A stretch of 64,000 nucleotides of DNA from an uncultured Lachnospiraceae bacterium (GTDB taxonomy: Bacteria > Bacillota > Clostridia > Lachnospirales > Lachnospiraceae). Within the stretch, counting starts at the first letter, position 1. The number at the start of each line of letters is the position of its first letter. Shown here one piece after another: positions 7,197 through 15,392 of the stretch. Below the pieces are notes generated by a model, which was not told the DNA's origin, did no database searches, and saw nothing but the letters and a program-made list of their open reading frames with translations. The stretch is from positions 1 through 64,000 of the forward strand of contig CAJUAA010000017.1 of NCBI GenBank assembly GCA_910584205.1, in the 5' to 3' direction. Position numbers and translations under genes: made by a program.

Positions 7197-8603
7197 TTAG
7201 AACTGATAATACAGAAACGGGTCGTCCAGCCCCAGATACATGCAGTATACACATGCCCAGAACAGCAGGACCAGCACCAGCGTCACTGTAAATGTATATT
7301 TTTTCTCTTCATAAATCTTTCTCGGGACGCCGGTGCAGCACAGCGCTGCCGCCGCCAGCGACCAGAAGCATGCGCTTCCGTATTTGACAAAATCTCCGCG
7401 GAACACCGCCTGTCCCGTATTTCCCAAAAAGGGAAAAAGCCTGCTCATATAGAGCCCCACCTGTCCCATGTCCGTCACCGCAAAAAGAAGCCAGGAGAGC
7501 GGAATCACCAGCATCATATACAGATGGCCGGCAACCGGATACTTTTCCAGCACTCCGCCGAACCATCTCTTTTCCAGCAGGATCAGGACGAAGATGCAAC
7601 AGCCCCACAGTACAAAATTCCAGCTGGCTCCATGCCACAGCCCCGTCAGCATCCATACGAGGAACAGATTCCGGTACAGATGATGCCGGTTGCCGCCCAG
7701 GGGAATATAGACATATTCCCGGAACCAGCTCCCAAGCGTCATGTGCCACCGCCTCCAGAATTCCGTCATGGACCTGGACTGATACGGATTGCGGAAATTA
7801 TCCGGAAAATCAAAACCCATCATCCGTCCCAGTCCCTTTGCCATCAGGGAATAGCCGTAAAAATCAAAGTAGATCTGAAACGTATAAGCCACAATTCCAA
7901 GCCACGCCAGCGGGCAGGAGATGCTCTCAAACCCGATGGAATTCACCTGCGTCCACAGGCCCCCCACCTTGTTCGCGATGAGTACCTTCAGGGACAGCCC
8001 GATGGTAAATTCCCTGAGCCCGTCTTCCACATTCCGGAACGAGTGGACACGGAACGCCATCTGCTTCTGTACGTGGGAATAGGTCACGATCGGACCCGCG
8101 ATCAGCTGCGGAAACATGCACAGATACGTTCCAAGAGTCAGAAGAGAGCGTTCCGCACGGATGTTTTTCCGATAGACATCCAGCAGATAGGAACTGATCT
8201 GAAAGGTGTAAAAGCTGATGCCGATGGGAAGCACCAGTCCCGCGCCGGACAGCTGCACCCCCGTGCCTGCCCTTCCAAGAAGCAGATTTACATTGTCAAT
8301 CACAAAATCCAGATATTTAAACAGAAACAGGCATCCGATGTTCCAGCTCATGCCCGCCAGCATACAGCGCGTTCTCCCGCTCCTTCTCCTGCACCGGCCC
8401 ATACACTGCGCCGCCGTATAGTTGACGGCCAGAGAAGCCAGCATGAGAAGGACATATCCCGGATGGTCCTTTACGCCGTAATAGTAGAAAATCAGGCTTC
8501 CTGAAAATATCACCGTGTTTTTCCATGCCCCAGGCGCCAGAAAATATACCAGCAGAAAGGCAGGCAGGAAATAAAAAAGAAAGGTAAAGCTGCTGAAAAC
8601 CAT
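7197..8603 (-). CDS. MBOAT-family O-acyltransferase (AlgI/DltB-like)
   Basis: 468-residue polytopic membrane protein. I start it at the ATG of MVFSSFTFLFYF (8601-8603), the classic AlgI-type N terminus with AGAGGAAC upstream; the 42 extra residues of the longest frame do not fit the family. Diagnostic MBOAT motifs are MTEFWRRWHMTLGSWFREY followed by YIPLGGNRH, and LTGLWHGASWNF with the catalytic His. Its role is to acylate a cell-envelope polymer using an intracellular acyl donor. No alginate or dlt genes are nearby, so the substrate is likely another surface polysaccharide. It is paired with the SGNH hydrolase 12 bp downstream. Confidence 0.93.
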   Translation of the reverse strand: MVFSSFTFLFYFLPAFLLVYFLAPGAWKNTVIFSGSLIFYYYGVKDHPGYVLLMLASLAVNYTAAQCMGRCRRRSGRTRCMLAGMSWNIGCLFLFKYLDFVIDNVNLLLGRAGTGVQLSGAGLVLPIGISFYTFQISSYLLDVYRKNIRAERSLLTLGTYLCMFPQLIAGPIVTYSHVQKQMAFRVHSFRNVEDGLREFTIGLSLKVLIANKVGGLWTQVNSIGFESISCPLAWLGIVAYTFQIYFDFYGYSLMAKGLGRMMGFDFPDNFRNPYQSRSMTEFWRRWHMTLGSWFREYVYIPLGGNRHHLYRNLFLVWMLTGLWHGASWNFVLWGCCIFVLILLEKRWFGGVLEKYPVAGHLYMMLVIPLSWLLFAVTDMGQVGLYMSRLFPFLGNTGQAVFRGDFVKYGSACFWSLAAAALCCTGVPRKIYEEKKYTFTVTLVLVLLFWACVYCMYLGLDDPFLYYQF

Positions 8604-8762
8604 CTGTGTCTTTGTTCCTCTTTCTTCCGTTCTGACATTTAGACCTTTCAGCTCCCTGAAAAGTTTCATCTGTACAGGCTTTATTTTAAGTGCTCCATGC
8701 ATCCAAACAGCATCATATGTGTTAAGCAATTATGACAATTTGTTGCAATTTTATTTTACCTC

Positions 8763-8806
8763 AAAAAAAGAAAAATGGGAACTGCCTCTTACAGGTAATT
8801 CCCATT
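8763..8806 (-). terminator. Terminator after the cohesin-like anchor gene
   Basis: AATGGGAA (8774-8781) pairs with TTCCCATT (8799-8806), with an inner CCT/AGG pairing. On the minus strand it is followed by TTTTTCTTTTTTT (8763-8775). It separates the M60/anchor operon from the MBOAT operon. Confidence 0.85.
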
Positions 8807-8819
8807 CTTCATTCTTTTT

Positions 8820-9923
8820 TCAGTATTTCTTCATACTTTCTGCACTTTTTCTCTTCTTCCTCCCAATCGGCTTTTTCTTCCTCCCGGCGGGCCTTTTCTT
8901 CCGGCCGGCCGCCCGTCTCCTGGCTCTTTTTTTCATCCGCCGGTACTCTGTCCCCATCAAAAGCAAAAGCACTGCCGATGCCGCCGCGCCGACCGCCACC
9001 AGGGCATCCGTCAGTCTGACAGACGACAGCAGACGCCCCTTTTCCGGAAGAAAGCCGACCCCGCCGTCTTCTTTCTCCGACCCGGGAGCGGAAAGCTCCG
9101 GCTCCCGGACAGAACCGGTATCCGTTCCCTCCGGTTCCGATACCGCCGGCTCCGTCACGGATACCGTCCGGTCGTTCCCCTGGCGGATTCCGATGTCTCT
9201 GCGGCTTCCGCTTTTGAAGGAAACCTTCGATGCGGGCGTCTCCGTCTGGACCGGAACCGACGCGGAACCGGCAGGATTCCCGCTGCCGTCCGAGCCGCCA
9301 AAAGATCCGTCCCCGACAGGATTCCCGCTCAGATTTCCGTCCGGCCCCGGCGGCAGAGGCGTACCTCCCGGCTGCTCCTGCCCGGGGCCGCCGGCTCCTC
9401 CGTCTCCTGCCGTAAGCCGCGCCTCCCCGGGAGCATGGACTTCCGCCCTCTGCTGCATGTCATACACGCTGTTCACCAGCTTCAGGCTGTCTTTCTTCAC
9501 TCTGACCGTGGCAGACGCTCCTGTGCCCGTACCGGAACTTAAAATTACCTTTCCCAGGCTGATCTCCCCTGTGGCCGCATCCGCCAGGCTTGTTCTGCCG
9601 TCTCCGGACACATAGACTGTCAGGACGCCCGTCTCCTTCTGATACCGGTACTGCTGCACACTGCCGGAAAGCCCCGGATCGAACGCGAACGAAACATCCG
9701 CGCCCGTTCCCTCTGTTATCTTTACTTCCAGTCCCAGCTGCAGGGACGCCACATCGCTGTCAGACACCGACACAGTGACCCTGGCTTCATCGTCTCTGCC
9801 TTCCAGCGACACCGACTCCGGCATATATGCCCTGGCAGGCAGGCCCCACACAAGCATGCAGAGGCCCGGCAGCAGGATCCTCAGGAGCTTTCTGTCCGCC
9901 GTTATCCGTTTTTCTTCTCTCAT
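8820..9923 (-). CDS. Secreted, membrane-anchored protein with cohesin-like domain
   Basis: 367 residues. A signal peptide (about 1-33, LLRILLPGLCMLVWGLPARA) is followed by one beta-rich domain (about 34-160). Its pattern of VTVSVSDSDVASLQLGLEVKI, a region mentioning SFAFDP, and a final GKVILSSGTGTGASATVRV strand resembles cohesin or carbohydrate-module jelly rolls. Then come a Gly/Pro linker, one membrane helix (about 298-318) and a cytoplasmic tail with near-repeats of GRKKRPA. It starts 6 bp after the stop of the dockerin-containing M60 peptidase. I infer it is the cell-surface receptor for that dockerin. The cohesin assignment is by pattern only. Confidence 0.62.
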   Translation of the reverse strand: MREEKRITADRKLLRILLPGLCMLVWGLPARAYMPESVSLEGRDDEARVTVSVSDSDVASLQLGLEVKITEGTGADVSFAFDPGLSGSVQQYRYQKETGVLTVYVSGDGRTSLADAATGEISLGKVILSSGTGTGASATVRVKKDSLKLVNSVYDMQQRAEVHAPGEARLTAGDGGAGGPGQEQPGGTPLPPGPDGNLSGNPVGDGSFGGSDGSGNPAGSASVPVQTETPASKVSFKSGSRRDIGIRQGNDRTVSVTEPAVSEPEGTDTGSVREPELSAPGSEKEDGGVGFLPEKGRLLSSVRLTDALVAVGAAASAVLLLLMGTEYRRMKKRARRRAAGRKKRPAGRKKKPIGRKKRKSAESMKKY

Positions 9924-9929
9924 GGGTCC

Positions 9930-12900
9930 TTACCTGCCGCTCAGCCTGAGATCCGGAAGTCTTTCAGGAACGGAGACCAGAACGGTATCGCTGACCAGCC
10001 GCTGGCCGTCGTTCGTCTGGGCATCATCCACGCGGTAGAGCTCCGCCCGCACCTGTTCCGGCAGTTTTTCTGCGGCCATACCTTCTCCCGGCTCAAACCA
10101 GTAGATCCAGATGCCTTCCGACACTTTCCCAAGAAGCGCGTCCGCGTCCTTCAGAGGCGGAGCCAGAATGATCTGATGCGCCGTCAGTGTGCCGCTGCCG
10201 TCGGTACCTCCCACGATTTCTCCTTTTTCATCATAGAGAACGACCACGTTGTACGCCGGATTTCCTTCATAGGTTCCGGTAAATACAATGGACCCCTTTG
10301 GTATCGTATGGGTTTTGTCTGCAGCGTCGTAGGCATAAGCCTCCGAAAGCACGCCGATGCCGTCTTTTAAAAGTTCCACATTGTCGCCGGAAGGACCATA
10401 CAGATCCAGTTCCGTAACGGAAATCTCATTTCCCTTCTGTCCCACTGCCGTAAGCTTCACATAAGCCGCGTCATACGTACAGATCCGGCTGTTTCCATCG
10501 TCAAAATACACGCGGACGCTGCCGTCGCCCATGCGGAAGGTGCCTTTTTTCACCTCTTCATAGGTCTCGCCGTCCGTACTGACCTCGATCCGGTAGTCGG
10601 TGACCGCCGTGCCGTCCCCGCAGGTATAGTTCAGCGCGCACACTTCCTCCATGCGGTTGAGCTCCAGTACGATATACGGATCTTCCGCAGACGCCCGGCC
10701 GGTACAAGTGCTGGTATTGTCATTGTCGATCACCCGGTTTACCGCCGGCTCCGTCACCGCTTCGCACGGACGCTCTTCCCCGGACGGCAGTGTACGGTCC
10801 TCTTCAGAAGTCATGTTCGTCGACACGGTCCATCCGGCCTTGTCAAGATGTCCGCTTCCGTCAATCTTCACCGCCCCTGTACGATAGACGCCGGAACGGT
10901 TCATGCACCGGTCAATGGCCGTAACCTCATAGGAAACCACATGATTCGCATAAGCCCCCGCATGGTCCTCAAATGTACCGGTTCTGGTAAAGCCCGCGAT
11001 CTCCCGATGCTCTTCGCCCCATTCGGTAAGGACTCGTGTGATATCATATCCCTGAACCGACGCGCTTCCTGCGGAAGACGTGATCGAAAGCTTCACCGTT
11101 CCGGAGCGGTCCGGCACGGCCTGAACGGACGTGATCACCTTCTGTCCGGCAAATGACCCGGCAGTCCCATGTTCCATCTCATATACTCTGGCCTCGTCAT
11201 CCACATAGCAGATGGCCCGCTCCTCTTTCGGGAACTGTTCCATATAGGCCTTCGTTCTGCTGTCCGGAACCATGCCCCATCTTGTGAAAAATTCCGTCAG
11301 ATCCCGCTCCGCCGCCGCGCTGGCCAGGCACATGAGATTCTGATCTCTGTCCTTTCCCAGCACGGGCTTTGTGCTGCCCGGCGCTGACGCGGGATTGCGG
11401 GCATAACTGTCCACTCTTGCAAAGAACAGGTTCTCCGTGATCTCCTGCCAGGTGTCATAGGTCTTATAGTTGTAATCCCGGTCGTAGGCAAGATGAAGCT
11501 GCCAGTACAGCCCCAGCTGTGTAAAGACATTGGAAGCATATCCCACAGACCCGGACGTCACCTTGTCAAACACCTTCTCATACTGAAAGCGGACGGTACT
11601 GTTGTCATCCTTTGCCTGTGCCAGAACGGAGAAATAGTTGTTGGTCACTTCCGCATGGGCATAGGCGCCGTCATTGATCTCATGTCCGATCTCATGGGCA
11701 ATGCCCCATCCAAAATAATTCCCTTTCTGGTATTTTCCTCTTTCGTCCGACACTACCGGCACTCCCCGCATCAGTCCCGGCACGGAGCCCCATTCGATGC
11801 CCACATGGTCTCCTGCCGCGTACATGAACGCTCCGGAAAACATGGTCATATAGCGGATATTCAGATACCGGCAGGGCAGATGATTGTATTCCGTCACGTC
11901 GCTGGACGTGCCTTCCGCATAAGAATCCGTCAGCCCTTTATGCTGATAGAAGAGAATCAGCATCTCATCCATGGCCTGCAGCGTGTCGGAGAGCGCCTTC
12001 TCCTGGTCTCCAGTCCCAAGCCCTGCCAGCACCTGGCTCGCCGGAACGGACAGCATCATATGGTCCGTCACAATGTCCGTTGCATTCAGAATACAGGATT
12101 CCGCCTGATAAGCATATGCCACACTGCTGTTCCCGCCGCCCTTATGGCTGCTTTCATGCAGGGACGAAAGACCGTCCGTATAAGCTTTCAGCTCCCGTAC
12201 ATAGCTGCGGATCCGTTCCGCGCGCTCTTCTCCCGACACCCGATGCAGATTCAGCACCGGGAAGGGATCTCCGCCGCTGACCCGGACCGCATACCGGTCG
12301 TTGGGGTCATTGCCCGTATACTGGATATACAGCGCCCCGCCCTTCTCGGTCTTCGTACTCTGAAGCTGAGGCACCGTAACCTCGTTTCGCCCGATCTTCA
12401 GCGCAACCGACTGAGACAGGGCGTTGGATTCCGCGTGCTGCTGTGTATACACCAGCTGCAGGCTGGTATTTGCGCCGGTCTTCCGGCCGGGATTGCCCAC
12501 ATAGACGATGAGCTTCTCGCCTGCCGCCGCACTGACTCCAAGAGGCTGGCGCGCCGTCAGTCCGCCCACGCGGATCCGGCTGTCCCCGGCCGCCGTAATG
12601 CCCGGGTCCACCTCTGTGACGCCGCCCAGGCCTTCTGTATTCAGAAGCACCCTGGCATTCTCCAGTTCCTTTTTCAGAGCGTCATACTCCGGATGAAGCT
12701 CGCCGCACGCCGGGTCCGGCGTATTCAGCCGTTTCTCCAGCGCGTCGATCGTCTCCCTGTCCACCCCGTCCTTCAGCGTGATGAACAGATCGTCCGCGTA
12801 AAGCCCCAGTATCTCATTTTCCAGGCTGTCATATTCATAAAACCGGATCTCAGAGATCGTCACCTTCAGTTTGCCGGAATACTGCCCGACTCCCAGCTGG

Positions 12901-15263
12901 ATCCTGGAGGTCCGGATCGGCTCCCGAAGCTTGACCAGATACCAGGTGCGGCTGCCGCTCCTTCTCTGGCTGATGGACACATTCTGCGCCGTCTGCCTCT
13001 GTCCGTTCTCATCCCAGTACTGCACGTTGACATATGTATAATTTCCGCTGTCCATGGGCTGCGCCAACGCGATCATACCGATCTCATAGACCGCATCCAG
13101 CTCTGCGGACACGCCCTTTCCAACGCCCGGATAGGCGCCTCCGAAATCCCAGTCATCTCTGCTGACATAGGAGGAATACTGGTTGTCAAACACTCCCAGC
13201 GCGCTTTTGCTCCCTGCGTCCAGCGGGCTGTCCACCATCACGGCGCCGCCGGCCGACGCCGACTTGATATGGCTGCTCAGCTTACCCGTGCCTCTGGAGG
13301 TATTGATCAGCCTGTATTCGGGCAGTTCCACCGGTACCAGGCCGCTGATGGTCCGGTCCGACGCCACTTTGGAACCCGGTCCCTCTCCCAGCTCATTGGT
13401 TCCGGTCACGTATACTTCGTATTCTGTATCATCCTTCAGTCCGTCCACCTGACAGGTCAGCCCGGCGATGCCGGTCAGCTTCCTGTAATCCGAAGTCCCT
13501 ACCTCTCTGTAGTACAGATTAAAGCTGTCCGTATCTTTCGTTTTGCCCCAGCGTACCGTAATACACCGATAGCCGCCGGTGACATGCACATAATCCGGAG
13601 CCGGCGGTACCTTGTCGGCTTTGGGGACCGCGGTACAGCTTCCGGAATATCCGCTTTTCCACTCCCCGTTCAGAGAGCGCACTTTCACTTCGTAGACCGT
13701 ATTGTTTTTCAGCTCCCGCCCGTCAAACTGAAGGACCTCCAGGGATGTCCCTGACGTCCTGCGATTCTCGGTCTTCCCGCCGCATGTAACCGCCACCTCA
13801 TAGGCGGTCACGTTGACCTGTCTGGTCCAGCTCACTGTGAACGTTTTGTTGCCCGCTTCGGTTTTGACTCCCACGGGAATATTCATCTCCGGCTCGGGAA
13901 TCCTGGACGCCATCTGATTCACGAATTCCACATGGGAGATCTCCGCAAGATTTTTGGCGTTGGACGCCTTCTTGATGGTGATTGTTATTTTTTTAACAGC
14001 CACCTGGCCTCCAAGACTGATATGTATGGTGCCGTCCCCGTCCCGGGTGATCCCCAGCGCCGCATTCTGCAGGGCTGCAACCGGCGTCAGGGACTCAAAG
14101 GAAATATCCCCTGCCAGAGTCCCCTGCTCCGTCTCCACCACCACGGTCCCGCCGATCACCGCCTGTTCCTGATTCCCGGGAGCGCCCAGGATGATCTCTT
14201 CCATCACCGGCAGCACGGCGTATTTTTCATAACTGAAAAACAGCTCTGCCGGATTCGTCTCCGACAGGACGCCGTCATTGGCAGGCCCCAGCACGATCCC
14301 GCCTTCTCCGCGCTTCAGCTCCTCCAGACTGCCTGACCGGATCTTTCCGCTCACCACGGACAGATCGGCCTCCTCCAGCGGGACAAACTGTTCCGCGGTG
14401 GCTTTGGTCCGATCCTCCATGACACTGGTCAGATAGTTCAGATCCAAAAGATCCACCGCGCCGTCTCCGTACAGGTCGCAGTCTTCCCTGTACTGTCCGG
14501 ACTCGATGGCATCCACAAGGGCATCCGCGTCCTTCTGATCCAGAACGCCGTCGCCATTGAGGTCTCCTTTCGCCAGAAGGCCCGGATGGGCCGTCGCCGT
14601 ACCGATCCTGGCCTGTCCCGTATAGAGCTGGATTCTGCTTTTCAGCCCGTCCACCTGAATGGACTGGGTATATGGAGCATAGCCGTTGCCCGACACCCGC
14701 AGTTCATAGGTTCCCGCTTCCAGATCCCGGAAGCATACGGATGCCTCCGGCGCCTCCTCCGCGTTCTTGTCCGCCGCCGCAAGCACGGCCTTCTCAGAGC
14801 CGGCGCCTGCAAGGGATACCTGGAACTCCTGCGCCTTCTGCACGGGGACTCCCGCCACGATCCGGACCTCCACAGATCCTTTCATGGTCTCCTGGCCGCC
14901 TGTATACTCCTGAGAGCCTGATTCCGTCTTCGGCTCCTCATCCCCGCCTTCCGGTTCCGATTCCGGCGCTGTCCCGGGATTCGGCGCCGCGTCCGGTTCC
15001 GACACGGTCCCGGATCCCGGCGCTTCCCCGGTATTCGGCATCGTCCCGTCTTCCGGAGCCTCCCCAGGAGTCGGCATCTGTTCCGACTGGGGTGCCGGTT
15101 CCGACTCCGGGGCTTCCTCCGGCTCCGGCATCGCTTCCGGAGCCGCATGGCCCGCGATCCCTGCCGTGCCCCGGGCCGATACCGGTGCCGCACCGCCCCC
15201 GGAAGTAAAAAGGAGCGCTGCCGCAAGTATCGCTGCAAATAATCTGGAAAATCTCTTTTTCAT
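9930..15263 (-). CDS. Giant secreted M60-like metallopeptidase with dockerin and FN3/discoidin-like modules
   Basis: 1777 residues from the ATG at 15261-15263, which opens a clear signal peptide (MKKRFSRLFAAILAAALLF); the longer frame runs back through the promoter. In order: a Pro/Glu linker; a carboxypeptidase-regulatory-like domain; a dockerin type I (about 229-285, DLNGDGVLDQKDADALVDAI, then DLYGDGAVDLLDLNYLTSVM); a beta domain; two FN3 domains (about 462-640); a discoidin-like region; the M60/enhancin peptidase with GWGIAHEIGHEIN (HEIGH at 1190-1194); and a C-terminal F5/8C-like domain. M60-like enzymes cleave mucin-type O-glycoproteins. It heads a two-gene operon with the cohesin-like anchor. 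Confidence 0.9.
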   Translation of the reverse strand: MKKRFSRLFAAILAAALLFTSGGGAAPVSARGTAGIAGHAAPEAMPEPEEAPESEPAPQSEQMPTPGEAPEDGTMPNTGEAPGSGTVSEPDAAPNPGTAPESEPEGGDEEPKTESGSQEYTGGQETMKGSVEVRIVAGVPVQKAQEFQVSLAGAGSEKAVLAAADKNAEEAPEASVCFRDLEAGTYELRVSGNGYAPYTQSIQVDGLKSRIQLYTGQARIGTATAHPGLLAKGDLNGDGVLDQKDADALVDAIESGQYREDCDLYGDGAVDLLDLNYLTSVMEDRTKATAEQFVPLEEADLSVVSGKIRSGSLEELKRGEGGIVLGPANDGVLSETNPAELFFSYEKYAVLPVMEEIILGAPGNQEQAVIGGTVVVETEQGTLAGDISFESLTPVAALQNAALGITRDGDGTIHISLGGQVAVKKITITIKKASNAKNLAEISHVEFVNQMASRIPEPEMNIPVGVKTEAGNKTFTVSWTRQVNVTAYEVAVTCGGKTENRRTSGTSLEVLQFDGRELKNNTVYEVKVRSLNGEWKSGYSGSCTAVPKADKVPPAPDYVHVTGGYRCITVRWGKTKDTDSFNLYYREVGTSDYRKLTGIAGLTCQVDGLKDDTEYEVYVTGTNELGEGPGSKVASDRTISGLVPVELPEYRLINTSRGTGKLSSHIKSASAGGAVMVDSPLDAGSKSALGVFDNQYSSYVSRDDWDFGGAYPGVGKGVSAELDAVYEIGMIALAQPMDSGNYTYVNVQYWDENGQRQTAQNVSISQRRSGSRTWYLVKLREPIRTSRIQLGVGQYSGKLKVTISEIRFYEYDSLENEILGLYADDLFITLKDGVDRETIDALEKRLNTPDPACGELHPEYDALKKELENARVLLNTEGLGGVTEVDPGITAAGDSRIRVGGLTARQPLGVSAAAGEKLIVYVGNPGRKTGANTSLQLVYTQQHAESNALSQSVALKIGRNEVTVPQLQSTKTEKGGALYIQYTGNDPNDRYAVRVSGGDPFPVLNLHRVSGEERAERIRSYVRELKAYTDGLSSLHESSHKGGGNSSVAYAYQAESCILNATDIVTDHMMLSVPASQVLAGLGTGDQEKALSDTLQAMDEMLILFYQHKGLTDSYAEGTSSDVTEYNHLPCRYLNIRYMTMFSGAFMYAAGDHVGIEWGSVPGLMRGVPVVSDERGKYQKGNYFGWGIAHEIGHEINDGAYAHAEVTNNYFSVLAQAKDDNSTVRFQYEKVFDKVTSGSVGYASNVFTQLGLYWQLHLAYDRDYNYKTYDTWQEITENLFFARVDSYARNPASAPGSTKPVLGKDRDQNLMCLASAAAERDLTEFFTRWGMVPDSRTKAYMEQFPKEERAICYVDDEARVYEMEHGTAGSFAGQKVITSVQAVPDRSGTVKLSITSSAGSASVQGYDITRVLTEWGEEHREIAGFTRTGTFEDHAGAYANHVVSYEVTAIDRCMNRSGVYRTGAVKIDGSGHLDKAGWTVSTNMTSEEDRTLPSGEERPCEAVTEPAVNRVIDNDNTSTCTGRASAEDPYIVLELNRMEEVCALNYTCGDGTAVTDYRIEVSTDGETYEEVKKGTFRMGDGSVRVYFDDGNSRICTYDAAYVKLTAVGQKGNEISVTELDLYGPSGDNVELLKDGIGVLSEAYAYDAADKTHTIPKGSIVFTGTYEGNPAYNVVVLYDEKGEIVGGTDGSGTLTAHQIILAPPLKDADALLGKVSEGIWIYWFEPGEGMAAEKLPEQVRAELYRVDDAQTNDGQRLVSDTVLVSVPERLPDLRLSGR

Positions 15264-15306
15264 TCGTTCCTTCTCCTGTTCTGTTATCTTCTTTGACAGT
15301 GATACT

Positions 15307-15335
15307 ATTTTATTATGAACCTGCTTTTTATGCAA
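15307..15335 (-). promoter_or_regulatory. Promoter of the M60 peptidase operon
   Basis: On the minus strand, TTGCAT (15330-15335), 17 bp, TAAAAT (15307-15312), about 37 bp before the GGAGAAGG ribosome-binding region. Its position supports starting the peptidase at 15263. Confidence 0.72.
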
Positions 15336-15392
15336 CCTGTTTTTCCAGATTCCGGATCTTCTTTTTTCACCTGACGTTCGGTTCCTGCGGCT

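Noticed and set aside
5811..8504. A very long open frame on the plus strand opposite the cupin, SGNH and MBOAT genes
   Set aside because: It is the reverse-strand shadow of well-supported genes in GC-rich DNA, is rich in Arg/His/Pro, and has no family resemblance.
11493..13754. A 750-codon plus-strand frame opposite the M60 peptidase
   Set aside because: Composition is that of antisense noise and the minus-strand protein has clear M60, dockerin and FN3 motifs.
15264..15335. Longer N terminus for the M60 peptidase
   Set aside because: It would place the start inside a good promoter and ahead of a clear signal peptide; the ATG at 15263 is preferred.
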